DNA of 64,000 bases from Pseudomonas tructae. GTDB taxonomy: Bacteria; Pseudomonadota; Gammaproteobacteria; Pseudomonadales; Pseudomonadaceae. Within the stretch, counting starts at the first letter, position 1. Each line of letters opens with the position of its first letter. The notes below the pieces were generated by a model, which was given only the letters and a program-made list of their open reading frames with translations, did not search any database and was not told the DNA's origin. The translations under genes and the position numbers were made by a program. This document shows, in pieces, positions 28,346 through 41,711 of this stretch. The stretch spans positions 4,970,501 to 5,034,500 of the forward strand of contig NZ_CP035952.1 of the NCBI RefSeq assembly GCF_004214895.1. Direction: 5' to 3'.

Positions 28346-28412
28346 ATCGCGGGGCAAGCCCGCTCCCACAGGGAAACTGCTGTACCTGTGGGAGCGGGCT
28401 TGCCCCGCGATG
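28346..28412. repeat. REP pair (inverted)
   Basis: Two full REP arms facing each other with an 18-base spacer lie between the convergent algW and aapP genes. Confidence 0.93.
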
Positions 28413-28415
28413 GTA

Positions 28416-29180
28416 TCAGTGCAGAATCTGGCTCAAGAACAGCTTGGTCCGATCATTCTGCGGCCGGTCGAAGAAGTCGTCCGGCGCCGCCTGCTCCACA
28501 ATCTCGCCTTTGTCCATGAAGATCACCCGGTTCGCCACGGTGCGGGCAAAGCCCATCTCGTGGGTCACGCAGAGCATGGTCATGCCGTCTTCCGCCAGGC
28601 CAACCATGGTATCGAGCACTTCCTTGACCATCTCCGGGTCCAGTGCTGAAGTCGGCTCGTCGAACAACATGATCTTCGGTTTCATGCACAGCGCCCGGGC
28701 AATCGCCACCCGTTGCTGCTGACCACCGGAAAGCTGCCCGGGGAACTTGTTGGCCTGCTCCGGAATACGCACGCGCTCAAGGTAGTGCATGGCTATTTCC
28801 TCGGCCTTGCGCTTGGGCATTTTGCGTACCCACATCGGCGCCAGGGTGCAGTTCTGCAGAATGGTCAGGTGCGGGAACAGGTTGAAATGCTGGAACACCA
28901 TGCCGACTTCACGGCGGATCGCTTCGATCTGCTTGAGGTCGTTGGTCAGCTCCACACCATCGACGACGATCCGCCCCTGCTGGTGTTCTTCCAGGCGGTT
29001 GAGGCAGCGGATGGTGGTCGACTTGCCCGAACCCGAAGGCCCGCACAGCACGATGCGCTCGCCCTGGCGCACGTTCAGGTTGATGTCCTTGAGTACGTGG
29101 AACTGGCCGTACCACTTGTTCACGCCCTGCATCTGAATAATGCCTTCAGGGCTCACAGACTGTTTGATCGCTTCACTCAT
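28416..29180 (-). CDS. aapP: General L-amino-acid ABC transporter ATP-binding protein
   Basis: A 254-residue ABC ATPase of the polar-amino-acid class: Walker [22 protein letters not shown]-loop [12 protein letters not shown], signature [15 protein letters not shown], Walker [17 protein letters not shown] and H-loop VTHEMGFA. It is the last gene of aapJQMP. The start at 29180 ([14 protein letters not shown]) has GGAGTG upstream; the in-frame extension to 29288 lies inside aapM. Confidence 0.95.
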   Translation of the reverse strand: MSEAIKQSVSPEGIIQMQGVNKWYGQFHVLKDINLNVRQGERIVLCGPSGSGKSTTIRCLNRLEEHQQGRIVVDGVELTNDLKQIEAIRREVGMVFQHFNLFPHLTILQNCTLAPMWVRKMPKRKAEEIAMHYLERVRIPEQANKFPGQLSGGQQQRVAIARALCMKPKIMLFDEPTSALDPEMVKEVLDTMVGLAEDGMTMLCVTHEMGFARTVANRVIFMDKGEIVEQAAPDDFFDRPQNDRTKLFLSQILH

Positions 29181-29190
29181 GGGAACACTC

Positions 29191-30288
29191 CTAACGCTTG
29201 TGGCCTGTGTCCAGCTTGCGCTCCAGATGCATGGAGTAGCGGGACATACCGAAACAGAAAATCCAGAAAACCAGGGCGGCGAATACATAGCCCTCGGTCG
29301 CCATGCCCAGCCAGGTCGGGTCGGCAGCGGCCTGCTTGACGCTGTTGAGCAGGTCGAACAGGCCGATGATGATCACAAGGCTTGTGTCCTTGAACAGGGC
29401 AATGAAGGTGTTGACGATGCCGGGGATCACCAGCTTCAGCGCTTGCGGCAGAATCACCAGGCACATCGAGCGCCAGTAGCCCAGGCCCATGGCCGCAGCG
29501 GCTTCGTACTGGCCCTTGGGAATGGCCTGCAGGCCACCGCGCACCACCTCGGCGATGTACGCCGACTGGAACAGGATCACCCCGATCATGGCCCGCAGCA
29601 GCTTGTCGAAGCTCATGCCTTCAGGCAGGAACAGCGGCAACATCACCGAGGACATGAACAGCACGGTAATCAGCGGCACGCCGCGCCAGAACTCGATGAA
29701 GGTCACGCAGACCACCTTCACCGCCGGCATGTTCGAACGCCGCCCCAGCGCCAGCAAAATCCCCAGCGGCAAGGCGCCGACGATGCCCACGGTGGCGATC
29801 ACCAGGGTCAGCATCAGCCCGCCCCACTGGTTGGTCGGTACCGTGGCCAGGCCCAGGTAACCGCCATGCAACAGGGTGTAGGCGATGATCGGGTACAGCA
29901 CCAGAAAGCCCAGGCCGTAGATCGCCTTGCGCGGGAAACGCGAGATGAACAGCGGCGCGGCGCCAATCACCGCGAGCCACACGGTGAGGTCGACGCGCCA
30001 GCGCAGTTCGCTTGGGTAATAGCCGTACATGAACTGGCCGAAGCGCTGCTGGATGAACACCCAGCAGGCGCCATCCTTGGTGCAATCGGCGCGGGTGGTG
30101 CCGACCCAGTTGGCATCGAAGATCGACCACTGCAACAGCGGCGGCACGATCAGCCACACCAGGTACACGGCAAACAGCGTCAGCAGGGTGTTGAGCCAGC
30201 TGGAGAACAGGTTGGCACGCATCCAGGCGACAACGCCGACGGCTTTGACCGGTGGCGGCATATCAGGTTTGAAAACATGGGTACTCAT
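29191..30288 (-). CDS. aapM: General L-amino-acid ABC transporter permease AapM
   Basis: A 365-residue HisM-type permease with about eight membrane segments. The EAA loop is [21 protein letters not shown], which contacts the ATPase. The N-terminal region includes extra helices typical of AapM/BztC. It lies 10 bases before aapP and 10 bases after aapQ, indicating a single transcript. The transporter is known from Rhizobium to take up many L-amino acids. Confidence 0.94.
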   Translation of the reverse strand: MSTHVFKPDMPPPVKAVGVVAWMRANLFSSWLNTLLTLFAVYLVWLIVPPLLQWSIFDANWVGTTRADCTKDGACWVFIQQRFGQFMYGYYPSELRWRVDLTVWLAVIGAAPLFISRFPRKAIYGLGFLVLYPIIAYTLLHGGYLGLATVPTNQWGGLMLTLVIATVGIVGALPLGILLALGRRSNMPAVKVVCVTFIEFWRGVPLITVLFMSSVMLPLFLPEGMSFDKLLRAMIGVILFQSAYIAEVVRGGLQAIPKGQYEAAAAMGLGYWRSMCLVILPQALKLVIPGIVNTFIALFKDTSLVIIIGLFDLLNSVKQAAADPTWLGMATEGYVFAALVFWIFCFGMSRYSMHLERKLDTGHKR

Positions 30289-30298
30289 GCGCTTGTCC

Positions 30299-31477
30299 TC
30301 ACCGCTCGATCAGCGCAATGCGCTTGTTGTACCAGTTCATCAGCAACGAAATGCTGATGCTGATGGCCAGATAGACGCTCATGGTGATGGCAATCACCTC
30401 GATGGCCTGGCCGGTCTGGTTGAGCACGGTACCGGCGAACAACGAGACCATTTCCGGGTAGCCGATACCGGCTGCCAGCGAAGAGTTCTTCGCCAGGTTC
30501 AGGTACTGGCTGGTCAGCGGCGGAATGATCACCCGCAGCGCCTGGGGAATGATCACCTTGCGCAGCGTCGGCCCTTCGCGCAGGCCCAGGGAGCGGGCTG
30601 CTTCGGTCTGGCCGTAACTGACCGAGCGGATGCCCGAACGCACGATCTCGGCGATAAAGGCGGCGGTGTAGATGGTCAGCGCCAGGGTCAGGGCCAACAA
30701 CTCGGGGATCAGCACCCAACCGCCGACGAAGTTGAAGCCCTTGAGCTGCGGCATTTCCCACTGCACCGGCGCGCCGAACAGCAGCACGCACAGGGCCGGA
30801 ATGCCAAAGAACAGGAACAGGCCGACCCAGAATTTGTGGAACGGCTCGCCGGTGGCCTCAAAGCGCCGGTTGGCCAGGCGCACCATCAGCACAATGGCGA
30901 TGATGGCCAGCACCAGGCTGACGACGAACGGCCAGAATCCTTCAGCCATGGACGCACCGGGCATGTTCAGACCCCGGTTGCTGATAAAGAAGGTGTCGTT
31001 GAGATTGATGCTGCCCCGCGGTCCCGGCAGGGTCAGGAACACCGCGAAGTACCAGAACAGGATCTGCAACAGCGGCGGAATGTTACGGAAAGTCTCGACA
31101 TACACCGTGGCCAGCTTGCTGATCATCCAGTTCGGTGACAGTCGGGCCACACCGATGATGAAGCCCAGCAGGGTCGCCAGGATGATGCCGATGAAGGTCA
31201 CCAGCAGGGTGTTGAGCAGGCCAATGACGAACACCCGCGCATAACTGTCCTGCTCGGTATAGGGAATCAGGTGCTGGGCGATGCCGAAGCCGGCACTGCG
31301 TTCGAGGAAGTCGAAGCCCGAGGTGATCCCGCGGTGCTGCAGGTTGGTCTGGGTGTTGTGAAACAGGTACCAGCCTAGCCCGACCACGAAAGCGATGGTA
31401 AGGATCTGGAACAGCCACGCACGCACACGTGGATCGCTCAGGGATAGTCCCTTGGGTGCGCCGATATTATTTTGCAT
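30299..31477 (-). CDS. aapQ: General L-amino-acid ABC transporter permease AapQ
   Basis: A 392-residue HisM-type permease paired with AapM. The EAA loop reads IRSVSYGQTEAARSLGLREG. A long periplasmic segment (about 60-90, FLERSAGFGIAQHLIPYTEQ) before the main permease fold is typical of AapQ/BztB. It starts 67 bases downstream of the aapJ stop. Confidence 0.94.
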   Translation of the reverse strand: MQNNIGAPKGLSLSDPRVRAWLFQILTIAFVVGLGWYLFHNTQTNLQHRGITSGFDFLERSAGFGIAQHLIPYTEQDSYARVFVIGLLNTLLVTFIGIILATLLGFIIGVARLSPNWMISKLATVYVETFRNIPPLLQILFWYFAVFLTLPGPRGSINLNDTFFISNRGLNMPGASMAEGFWPFVVSLVLAIIAIVLMVRLANRRFEATGEPFHKFWVGLFLFFGIPALCVLLFGAPVQWEMPQLKGFNFVGGWVLIPELLALTLALTIYTAAFIAEIVRSGIRSVSYGQTEAARSLGLREGPTLRKVIIPQALRVIIPPLTSQYLNLAKNSSLAAGIGYPEMVSLFAGTVLNQTGQAIEVIAITMSVYLAISISISLLMNWYNKRIALIER

Positions 31478-31544
31478 GTAATGCCCCGCAAGGAAGGGAA
31501 CCGAACAGCCTGCAGCGGCGAATGGCCGCCGCAGGCCGCAACCG

Positions 31545-32573
31545 TCAGCGCACCGGTGGCGCGTACTGGATGCCGCCGTTGTTCCACAGGGCGTTCAGAC
31601 CGCGGTCGATTTGCAGTGGGGTTTGCTTGCCCAGGTTTTTCTCGAAGACTTCGCCGTAGTTGCCGACCTGCTTGACGATCTGCACCACCCAGTCCTTCGG
31701 CAGCTTCAGGTCTTTGCCGTACTCGCCGTCGGCGCCGAGCATGCGGCCCACGTCAGGGTTCTTGGTGGCCTTGGCTTCGGCTTCGACGTTCTTCGAGGTG
31801 ATGCCCATCTCTTCGGCGTTGAGCATGGCGAACAGGGTCCACTTGACGATGCTGAACCACTCTTCATCGCCTTTGCGCACCACCGGGCCCAGTGGCTCTT
31901 TGGAGATAGTCTCCGGCAGTACCACGTAGTCGGTCGGGGCGGCCAGCTTGGAGCGCTGTGCGTAGAGCTGCGACTTGTCGGAGGTCAGCACGTCGCAACG
32001 GCCGGATTCCAGCGACTTGGCGCTCTCGTCGGAGGTGTCGAAGGTGATCGGGGTGTACTTCAGGCCATTGGCTCGGAAGTAGTCGGAAACGTTGAGCTCG
32101 GTGGTGGTACCGGCCTGGATGCAGATGGTTGCGCCATCCAGTTCCTTGGCACTGGAAACGCCCAGCTTCTTGTTGACCAGGAAACCGATGCCGTCGTAAT
32201 AGGTAACACCGGCGAACACCAGGCCCATGCCGGCGTCACGGGAGCTGGTCCAGGTGGTGTTGCGCGACAGCACGTCGACTTCACCGGACTGCAGCGCGGT
32301 GAAACGCTCCTTGGCGTTGAGCTGGCTGAACTTGACCTTCTTGGCGTCACCGAACACCGCAGCGGCTACCGCGCGGCAGACGTCGGCGTCGATACCGACG
32401 ATGTTGCCCTTGGCATCCGGCACCGAGAAGCCCGGCAAACCGTCACTGACGCCACATTGAACGAATCCCTTCTTCTGTACTGCGTCCAGGGTCGCACCTG
32501 CCTGTGCGAAACCGCTGATACCCAACGCGGTCGCAGCGGTAACCACTGCCAGTGTGGATTTCAACATCTTCAT
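31545..32573 (-). CDS. aapJ: General L-amino-acid ABC transporter substrate-binding protein AapJ
   Basis: A 342-residue periplasmic binding protein with a cleaved signal (KSTLAVVTAATALGISGFAQ-AGA) and the family segments VQCGVSDGLPGFSVPDAKGN and GEVDVLSRNTTWTSSRDAGM. AapJ proteins are larger than ordinary polar amino-acid binding proteins, as here. First gene of aapJQMP; the other three follow on the same strand. Confidence 0.95.
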   Translation of the reverse strand: MKMLKSTLAVVTAATALGISGFAQAGATLDAVQKKGFVQCGVSDGLPGFSVPDAKGNIVGIDADVCRAVAAAVFGDAKKVKFSQLNAKERFTALQSGEVDVLSRNTTWTSSRDAGMGLVFAGVTYYDGIGFLVNKKLGVSSAKELDGATICIQAGTTTELNVSDYFRANGLKYTPITFDTSDESAKSLESGRCDVLTSDKSQLYAQRSKLAAPTDYVVLPETISKEPLGPVVRKGDEEWFSIVKWTLFAMLNAEEMGITSKNVEAEAKATKNPDVGRMLGADGEYGKDLKLPKDWVVQIVKQVGNYGEVFEKNLGKQTPLQIDRGLNALWNNGGIQYAPPVR

Positions 32574-33565
<992 letters not shown>

Positions 33566-33661
33566 AAGAACAGTTCCCTGTAGTTGTCAGTGCAATCCAC
33601 TACGCCGCGCCCGAATCTTGCATTACACTGCCCGGCGTACATTCCTTAACCAATTGATGAG

Positions 33662-35101
33662 ATGACCGTGCTCAAAGCACTCAAGAAGATGTTCGGCAAG
33701 AGCGAGGTTGAGCAACTCGCCACCGAAACCGCTGCCGCCGCGACGCAGCCGCCCGTAGCCGCCCAGGCCCCTGCCCCGTCGGCACCGCTCAAGACTGAGG
33801 CCGCAACCCCTGCCCCGGTCCGTGCCGAGAAGCCGGCCGAGGCCAAGCCACGCCGTGAGCGCAAGCCAAAACCCGCCGCCTCCACCTGGAAGCTGGAAGA
33901 CTTCGTGGTCGAGCCGCAGGAAGGCAAGACCCGTTTCCATGACTTCAAGCTCTCGCCCGAGCTGATGCATGCGATCCACGACCTGGGCTTTCCTTACTGC
34001 ACGCCGATCCAGGGCCAGGTCCTGGGTTACACCCTGCGTGGTAAAGACGCCATCGGCCGGGCCCAGACCGGTACCGGCAAGACCGCAGCCTTCCTGATTT
34101 CGATCATCACCCAACTGCAGCAGACCCCGCCGCCCAAAGAACGCTACATGGGCGAGCCACGGGCACTGATCATCGCGCCGACCCGCGAACTGGTAGTGCA
34201 GATTGCCAAGGACGCCGCCGCGCTGACCAAGTACACCGGCCTCAACGTCATGACCTTCGTCGGCGGCATGGACTTCGACAAGCAGCTCAAGGCCCTCGAA
34301 GCCCGTCATTGCGACATCCTGGTCGCCACCCCGGGCCGCCTGCTGGACTTCAACCAGCGCGGTGAAGCACACCTGGACATGGTCGAAGTATTGGTACTGG
34401 ACGAAGCCGACCGCATGCTCGACATGGGCTTCATCCCCCAGGTGCGGCAGATCATCCGCCAGACCCCGCCCAAGAGCGAACGCCAGACCCTGCTGTTCTC
34501 GGCAACCTTCACTGAAGATGTGATGAACCTGGCCAAGCAGTGGACCACGGACCCTGCGATCGTCGAGATCGAGCCGGAGAACGTCGCCAGCGAAACCGTC
34601 GAACAGCACGTCTATGCCGTGGCCGGCAGCGACAAATACAAGCTGCTGTACAACCTGGTGACCGAGAACAAGTGGGAACGGGTGATGGTCTTTGCCAACC
34701 GCAAGGACGAGGTGCGGCGCATCGAGGAACGGCTGGTGCGCGACGGCGTCAACGCCGCCCAACTGTCGGGCGACGTGCCGCAGCACAAGCGGATCAAGAC
34801 CCTGGAAAACTTCCGCGAAGGGCGCATCACCGTGCTGGTGGCCACCGACGTGGCGGGTCGCGGCATCCACATCGACGGCATCAGCCACGTGATCAACTTC
34901 ACCCTGCCTGAAGATCCGGACGACTACGTGCACCGCATTGGCCGTACGGGCCGTGCCGGTACCAGCGGCGTGTCGATCAGCTTTGCCGGTGAGGATGACT
35001 CCTACCAGTTGCCAGCCATCGAAGAGCTGCTGGGACGCAAGATCAGCTGCGAAATGCCGCCGACCGAGTTGCTCAAGTCGGTACCGCGCAAGCATCACTG
35101 A
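33662..35101 (+). CDS. rhlB: DEAD-box ATP-dependent RNA helicase RhlB
   Basis: A 479-residue DEAD-box helicase. After a ~95-residue Ala/Pro/Lys-rich disordered N terminus come the Q motif ([17 protein letters not shown]), motif I AQTGTGKT, Ia PTREL, II DEAD, III SAT and [12 protein letters not shown]. RhlB unwinds RNA, usually within the degradosome. In P. aeruginosa the same gene lies next to the dau genes, and here it does too, so the block is syntenic. Confidence 0.93.
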   Translation: MTVLKALKKMFGKSEVEQLATETAAAATQPPVAAQAPAPSAPLKTEAATPAPVRAEKPAEAKPRRERKPKPAASTWKLEDFVVEPQEGKTRFHDFKLSPELMHAIHDLGFPYCTPIQGQVLGYTLRGKDAIGRAQTGTGKTAAFLISIITQLQQTPPPKERYMGEPRALIIAPTRELVVQIAKDAAALTKYTGLNVMTFVGGMDFDKQLKALEARHCDILVATPGRLLDFNQRGEAHLDMVEVLVLDEADRMLDMGFIPQVRQIIRQTPPKSERQTLLFSATFTEDVMNLAKQWTTDPAIVEIEPENVASETVEQHVYAVAGSDKYKLLYNLVTENKWERVMVFANRKDEVRRIEERLVRDGVNAAQLSGDVPQHKRIKTLENFREGRITVLVATDVAGRGIHIDGISHVINFTLPEDPDDYVHRIGRTGRAGTSGVSISFAGEDDSYQLPAIEELLGRKISCEMPPTELLKSVPRKHH

Positions 35102-35114
35102 TCGCTGTAACACC

Positions 35115-35180
35115 ATCGCGGGGCAAGCCCGCTCCCACAGAGGATCAACCAATCCTGTGGGAGCGAGCTTGCCCCGCGAT
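35115..35180. repeat. REP pair (inverted)
   Basis: Two REP arms with an 18-base spacer follow rhlB. The right arm has one change (GAGCGAGCTTG instead of GAGCGGGCTTG). Confidence 0.92.
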
Positions 35181-35199
35181 GCATTTACACTTATCCATA

Positions 35200-35227
35200 T
35201 TGCCCAAATAAACTAAAAGTCCATAAT
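35200..35227 (+). promoter_or_regulatory. Candidate promoter of dauBA
   Basis: TTGCCC (35200-35205) and CATAAT (35222-35227) are 16 bases apart in an AT-rich stretch directly upstream of dauB. A direct repeat TCCATA occurs at 35194 and 35220. DauR would be expected to bind in this region, but no operator can be assigned with certainty. Confidence 0.5.
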
Positions 35228-35255
35228 AGACAAAATAGTTCATTTGGAGCTTCGC

Positions 35256-37347
<2,092 letters not shown>

Positions 37348-37421
37348 CGCCCGGCCGCGATTGCGGCACACTCCCAGCGCCCTTTTGCCAAGGGCGCTGA
37401 CACCGCCTGGAGCCTGCCCCA

Positions 37422-38048
37422 ATGCCCACACCCCACGCCGATCCCGCCCTGCACAACTACCGGGCCATCGCCGACGCCATCGCCACCTTGTTCTTCCCCC
37501 ACGCCGAAGTGGTGCTGCACGATTTGCGCAGCCAGAAGATCGACTACATCGCCAACAACCTGTCCAAGCGCGAGATTGGCGACGATGCGGCCCTGGAGGA
37601 CATGTTCGAGGAAGGCACCGACGAGACCAATATCGGCCCGTACGAAAAGCTCAACTGGGACGGTCAGAAGATCCGCTCGCTGAGCACCGTACTGCGCGAC
37701 CCGGCCGGCAAGCCGCTGGCGCTGCTGTGCATCAACCTGAACATTTCCCTGTTCGAGAACGCCAAGGCGGCATTGGACCTGTTCCTCTCGCCGAGCAAGC
37801 TGATCCCGCAACCCGACGCGCTGTTTCGCGATGACTGGCAGGAACGTATCAACACCTTCCTCAACAGCTGGCTGCGCCAGCGCCAACTGAGCCTCAACCT
37901 GCTCAGCCGCGACCACAAGCGCGAGCTGGTACTGGCCCTGCACGCCGAGGGCGCGTTCAAGGGCAAGAGTGCGGCCAACTATGTGGCCAATGTGCTGGGG
38001 ATGGGACGGGCGACGGTGTACAAGCACCTGAAGGAACTCAAGGCCTGA
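37422..38048 (+). CDS. dauR: YheO-type PAS/HTH regulator DauR
   Basis: A 208-residue regulator with an N-terminal YheO-like PAS domain (NYRAIADAIATLFFPHAEVV, DPAGKPLALLCINLNISLFE) and a C-terminal HTH (FKGKSAANYVANVLGMGRAT-VYKHLKEL). In P. aeruginosa DauR represses dauBA and responds to D-arginine products. Its position directly downstream of dauA supports that role here. A 12-bp perfect palindrome spans the stop codon. Confidence 0.88.
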   Translation: MPTPHADPALHNYRAIADAIATLFFPHAEVVLHDLRSQKIDYIANNLSKREIGDDAALEDMFEEGTDETNIGPYEKLNWDGQKIRSLSTVLRDPAGKPLALLCINLNISLFENAKAALDLFLSPSKLIPQPDALFRDDWQERINTFLNSWLRQRQLSLNLLSRDHKRELVLALHAEGAFKGKSAANYVANVLGMGRATVYKHLKELKA

Positions 38049-38066
38049 TGACGCTCAGGCCTTGAG
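38037..38066. terminator. Palindrome at the dauR / binding-protein convergence
   Basis: Perfect arms CTCAAGGCCTGA and TCAGGCCTTGAG with a 6-base loop, overlapping the last codons and stop of dauR. It can fold in transcripts of both convergent genes, but no T-run follows on either side. Confidence 0.7.
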
Positions 38067-38077
38067 TGAGGTGGCGG

Positions 38078-38854
38078 TCAGTCGCCGTAGATGTCCGACT
38101 TGAAGTACTTGGCCTGGATCTTCTGGTACTCGCCATTGGCGCGCAGGTCATCGATGGCCTGGTTGAGCTTGCTGACCAGCTCGCCGTTGCCCTTGCGCAC
38201 GGCGATCCCGGCACCTTCACCGACGTATTTCGGATCTTTCAGCTCAGGACCGGTGAAGGCATAGCCCGCGCCACGCGGCATGGACAGAAAGTCTTCCAGC
38301 GGGATGGTGTCGGCAAAAATCGCATCAACACGTCCTGATGCCAGGTCCATGTAGATCTCTTCGTTGTTGCTATAGCGCTTGACCGTGATGCCCTTGGGCT
38401 CGAACACTTCGGTGGCATAGCGATCAGTGGTGGTCGCGCGCTGCACGCCCACCGTCTTGCCCTTGAGGCTCTGGTACTGGTCATCGACCTGCGCACCCTT
38501 TTTCATCACCAGGCGCGATGAGGTGAAATAGTACTTGTGGGTGAAGTCCACGGACTTCTTGCGCTCTTCGCTGATGGTCATCGACGACAGTGCAGCGTCG
38601 ATCTTCTTCACTTTCAGCGACGGGATCAGCCCGTCGAACTCGACCTCTTTCCATTCACACTTGACCTGCATCTGCGCGCACAGGGCATTGCCGATGTCGT
38701 AGTCGAACCCGACGATTTCGCCTTTGTCATTCTTCGAGGCAAAGGGTGGGTAGGCGGCTTCGATGCCGATGCGCAAGGTCTCTTGCGCGGCGAACAGACT
38801 GCTGCTGGCCAACAGACTCATGGCCAGACCGCTGATCAGGGTGAACTTGTTCAT
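38078..38854 (-). CDS. Periplasmic basic-amino-acid-type ABC substrate-binding protein
   Basis: A 258-residue periplasmic protein with a cleavable signal ([19 protein letters not shown]) and the lysine/arginine/ornithine-binding fold: [40 protein letters not shown] and [20 protein letters not shown]. Start at 38854 (MNKFTLISG) is supported by the signal sequence. No permease or ATPase lies next to it. Its place beside dauBAR, as with PA3865 in P. aeruginosa, suggests it binds arginine (possibly D-arginine) and feeds another transporter's permease. The ligand is inferred. Confidence 0.88.
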   Translation of the reverse strand: MNKFTLISGLAMSLLASSSLFAAQETLRIGIEAAYPPFASKNDKGEIVGFDYDIGNALCAQMQVKCEWKEVEFDGLIPSLKVKKIDAALSSMTISEERKKSVDFTHKYYFTSSRLVMKKGAQVDDQYQSLKGKTVGVQRATTTDRYATEVFEPKGITVKRYSNNEEIYMDLASGRVDAIFADTIPLEDFLSMPRGAGYAFTGPELKDPKYVGEGAGIAVRKGNGELVSKLNQAIDDLRANGEYQKIQAKYFKSDIYGD

Positions 38855-38991
38855 GACGGATCTCTCTCGCTCGTTGTTGGAGGTGTGTTGCAAGACAGAG
38901 GGGATGGGGCAGGCAAGGGTCGGCCTGGAATCAAATAGTACTTATAATTCCATACTGGACTTTTCTGTACGAAAACTCAACACGCAAAAGC

Positions 38992-39047
38992 TTCGCGGGG
39001 CAAGCCCGCTCCCACAGGATGTGTGTGGGAGCGGCTTGCCCCGCGAT
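38992..39047. repeat. REP pair (inverted)
   Basis: Two arms with a short spacer lie between the binding-protein promoter and the moaE 3' end. The right arm lacks one G (GAGCGGCTTG), the left begins TTCGCGGGGC. Confidence 0.9.
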
Positions 39048-39053
39048 CAGGGG

Positions 39054-39500
39054 TTACCAGCGCCCGGCAGCCTCTTCATCACTCTGCTTGCCCTCGACCC
39101 AGCGCGGGCCATCGCCGGTCTGTTCCTTCTTCCAGAACGGTGCGCGGGTCTTGAGGTAATCCATGATGAAATTGCAGGCGTCGAACGCCGCCTGGCGATG
39201 GGCACTGGCGACACCGACGAAGACGATCGGCTCGCCGGGCTCAAGGCTACCGATACGGTGCAGCACTTCGACCTTGAGCAACGGCCAGCGCTGCTCGGCT
39301 TCGGCCACGATCTTGGCCAGGGCCTTTTCGGTCATGCCCGGGTAATGCTCAAGGAACATCCCCGCCACGTCCTGGCCATCATTGAAGTCGCGCACATAGC
39401 CAACAAAGCCCACCACCGCGCCCACACCGACATTGGCCGCGTGCATGGCGTTGACTTCGACACCCGGATCAAAAGCTTGGCTCTGGACTCGAACGCTCAT
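39054..39500 (-). CDS. moaE: Molybdopterin synthase catalytic subunit
   Basis: A 148-residue MoaE. The blocks GAVVGFVGYVRDFNDGQ, GMFLEHYPGMTEKALAKI, VLHRIGSLEPGEPIVFVGVA and the C-terminal KTRAPFWKKEQT (catalytic lysine) are present. It makes molybdopterin from cPMP with sulfur carried on MoaD. Start at 39500 (MSVRVQSQAFDPG) lies one base after the moaD stop region; the longer frame inside moaD is rejected. Confidence 0.96.
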   Translation of the reverse strand: MSVRVQSQAFDPGVEVNAMHAANVGVGAVVGFVGYVRDFNDGQDVAGMFLEHYPGMTEKALAKIVAEAEQRWPLLKVEVLHRIGSLEPGEPIVFVGVASAHRQAAFDACNFIMDYLKTRAPFWKKEQTGDGPRWVEGKQSDEEAAGRW

Positions 39501-39501
39501 C

Positions 39502-39747
39502 TCAGCCTCCGGTGACAGGCGGGAAGAAGGCCACTTCGTCACCGTCTGCGAGTGGCTCATCGAGCTTGCACAGCTCTTCGTTGCGCGCGCACATCAGGTT
39601 CTGCTCGCTGAGCACCTCATGCTTGCCACCTTTGGCCACCAACGCTTTGCGCAGGTCATCCAGGGTCGCGAACGAACCGTCGAGCTTTTCGGCATCGATA
39701 CCCAGAACCTCCCGGTAACGGGCGAAATACATCACCTTGATGCTCAT
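39502..39747 (-). CDS. moaD: Molybdopterin synthase sulfur carrier subunit
   Basis: An 81-residue ubiquitin-like protein that ends in the required double glycine (FFPPVTGG), which is adenylated and thiocarboxylated. It overlaps moaC by four bases and is followed at once by moaE. Confidence 0.96.
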   Translation of the reverse strand: MSIKVMYFARYREVLGIDAEKLDGSFATLDDLRKALVAKGGKHEVLSEQNLMCARNEELCKLDEPLADGDEVAFFPPVTGG

Positions 39748-40220
39748 TTGACTTCATCCGCCTGGTAGTGGCCGCTCTTGCCGCCAAGTTTCTCCAGCAC
39801 CCGCACGCCGTCGATGATCATGCCGCGATCGACCGCCTTGCACATGTCATAGATCGTCAGGGCCGCGACGCTGGCAGCGGTCAGGGCTTCCATTTCCACG
39901 CCGGTCTGCCCGGCCAGCTTGCAGCGGGCGATGATATGGACGGTGTCGTTGCCTTCGGCGCTGAGCTCGACCTTGACGCTGGTCAGCAGCAACGGGTGAC
40001 ACAACGGGATCAGGTCGCTGGTCTTCTTCGCCGCCTGGATGCCGGCGATGCGCGCCACGGCGAACACGTCACCCTTGGGGTGTTCGCCTTCAACGATCAT
40101 CTGCAGGGTTTGCGGGAGCATGCGCACCCGTGCTTCGGCAACGGCCTCACGCGATGTCACAGCCTTTTCGGTGACGTCGACCATGTTGGCACGACCTTGG
40201 GAATCGAGATGAGTCAGCAC
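39744..40220 (-). CDS. moaC: Cyclic pyranopterin monophosphate synthase
   Basis: A 158-residue MoaC, which with MoaA forms cPMP in molybdenum cofactor synthesis. [40 protein letters not shown] and [20 protein letters not shown] with KAVDRGMII are family blocks. GTG at 40220 is chosen because AGGAGG lies 6 bases upstream; the in-frame TTG at 40244 has no such site. No moaA lies in the window. Confidence 0.96.
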   Translation of the reverse strand: MLTHLDSQGRANMVDVTEKAVTSREAVAEARVRMLPQTLQMIVEGEHPKGDVFAVARIAGIQAAKKTSDLIPLCHPLLLTSVKVELSAEGNDTVHIIARCKLAGQTGVEMEALTAASVAALTIYDMCKAVDRGMIIDGVRVLEKLGGKSGHYQADEVK

Positions 40221-40275
40221 AGCTTTCCTCCTGTTCAGGAGCAAAGAGTGTAAACCCTGGGGTCAGCTCTTCGAA

Positions 40276-40308
40276 GCGAAAAAAACCGGGCGGCTGAACC
40301 GCCCGGTG
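40276..40308 (-). terminator. Intrinsic terminator of phoH
   Basis: Arms ACCGGGCGG and CCGCCCGGT with loop TTCAG on the minus strand, followed by T7. It separates phoH from moaC. Confidence 0.92.
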
Positions 40309-40316
40309 CCTGGAGG

Positions 40317-41711
40317 TTACAGATGGGATTCGGCGTACTCGGCCAGAATCGAGCGCGGTACGCCCTGCAAGGTAATGTGCACGCCGTTGGGGAAGTCCTT
40401 GAAGCGCTCGGTCAGGTAGGTAAGGCCCGAGCTGGTCGCGGACAGGTAAGGGGTGTCGATCTGCGCCAGGTTACCCAGGCAGATCACCTTGGAACCGGCA
40501 CCGGCACGGGTGATGATGGTTTTCATCTGGTGCGGGGTGAGGTTCTGGCATTCATCGATCAGGATCAGGCTCTGCTGGAAACTGCGGCCACGAATGTAGT
40601 TCAGCGACTTGAACTGCAGCGGCACCCGCTCAAGGATGTACTCGACACTGCCATGGGTGTTTTCGTCATCCATGTGCAAGGCTTCGAGGTTGTCGGTGAT
40701 CGCCCCCAGCCAAGGCTCCATTTTCTCTGCTTCGGTACCCGGCAGGAAGCCGATCTCCTGGTCCAGCCCCTGCACGCTGCGGGTGGCGATGATGCGTCGG
40801 TAGCGCTTGCTGACCATGGTTTGCTCGATGGCGGCAGCCAGGGCCAGGATGGTTTTGCCGGAACCGGCGGCGCCGGTCAGGTTGACCAGGTGAATGTCCG
40901 GGTCGAGCAAGGCGAACAGCGCCAGGCTCTGGTGGATGTCGCGAGGCTTGAGGCCCCAGGCTTCCTGGTGCAGCAACGGCTCCTGGTGCAGGTCCAGGAG
41001 CACCAGTTCGCCATCCTTGATGCCCTTGATCCAGCCGACGAAGCCCTGTTCGTCGATGATGAACTCGTTGATGTGTACGGCCGGCAGGTTGTCGGTCATC
41101 TGCACACGATGCCAGGTGCGGCCGCGTTCCTGACGGGTCTCGACCTTGCTGACGCGGTCCCAGAACGAGCCGGTGACGCTGTGATAGCCCTTGGACAGCA
41201 GGGAAACGTCATCAACCAGTTGGTCGGTGCTGTAGTCCTCGGCCGCGATTCCACAGGCGCGGGCCTTGAGGCGCATGTTGATGTCTTTGGTCACCAGCAC
41301 CACGTCCAGTTCCTTGCGCCGGGTGCGCAGCTCCAGCAACTGGTTGATGATGATGTTGTCGTTGAGGTTTTCCGGCAGCAGGCGGTTAGGCTCGTTGCGC
41401 GCGCTCATCAGAATCGACAGCAAGCCCTTGGGGCCGCTCTTGCCACGCTGGATCGGCACGCCCTGCTCGACATCGGCAGGTGAAGCGTCGCCCAGGGTCT
41501 GATCAATCAGGCGGATGGCCTGGCGACATTCGGCGGCAATCGTGTGCTTGCCGGTCTTGAGTTTGTCGAGCTCCTCCAGCACCGTCATCGGGATGGCGAC
41601 ATGGTGCTCCTCGAAGTTCAGCAGCGCGTTTGGATCGTGAATCAGTACATTGGTATCGAGCACATAAAGGATTGGCTGGTTGGAGGAAGTGCTGCGTCCT
41701 TGATCATCCAT
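40317..41711 (-). CDS. PhoH2-type protein: PIN ribonuclease domain fused to PhoH ATPase
   Basis: A 464-residue two-domain protein. The N-terminal PIN domain (about 14-150) has the acidic residues in VLDTNVLIHDP, EELDKLK and VTKDINMRLKARA. The C-terminal PhoH/RecA-like ATPase has Walker A LTGAAGSGKTILALAAAIEQ and Walker B SLILIDECQNLTPHQM. PhoH2 proteins of this layout have been described as RNA helicase-ribonucleases. The gene is flanked by a terminator and by the accessory region. Confidence 0.92.
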   Translation of the reverse strand: MDDQGRSTSSNQPILYVLDTNVLIHDPNALLNFEEHHVAIPMTVLEELDKLKTGKHTIAAECRQAIRLIDQTLGDASPADVEQGVPIQRGKSGPKGLLSILMSARNEPNRLLPENLNDNIIINQLLELRTRRKELDVVLVTKDINMRLKARACGIAAEDYSTDQLVDDVSLLSKGYHSVTGSFWDRVSKVETRQERGRTWHRVQMTDNLPAVHINEFIIDEQGFVGWIKGIKDGELVLLDLHQEPLLHQEAWGLKPRDIHQSLALFALLDPDIHLVNLTGAAGSGKTILALAAAIEQTMVSKRYRRIIATRSVQGLDQEIGFLPGTEAEKMEPWLGAITDNLEALHMDDENTHGSVEYILERVPLQFKSLNYIRGRSFQQSLILIDECQNLTPHQMKTIITRAGAGSKVICLGNLAQIDTPYLSATSSGLTYLTERFKDFPNGVHITLQGVPRSILAEYAESHL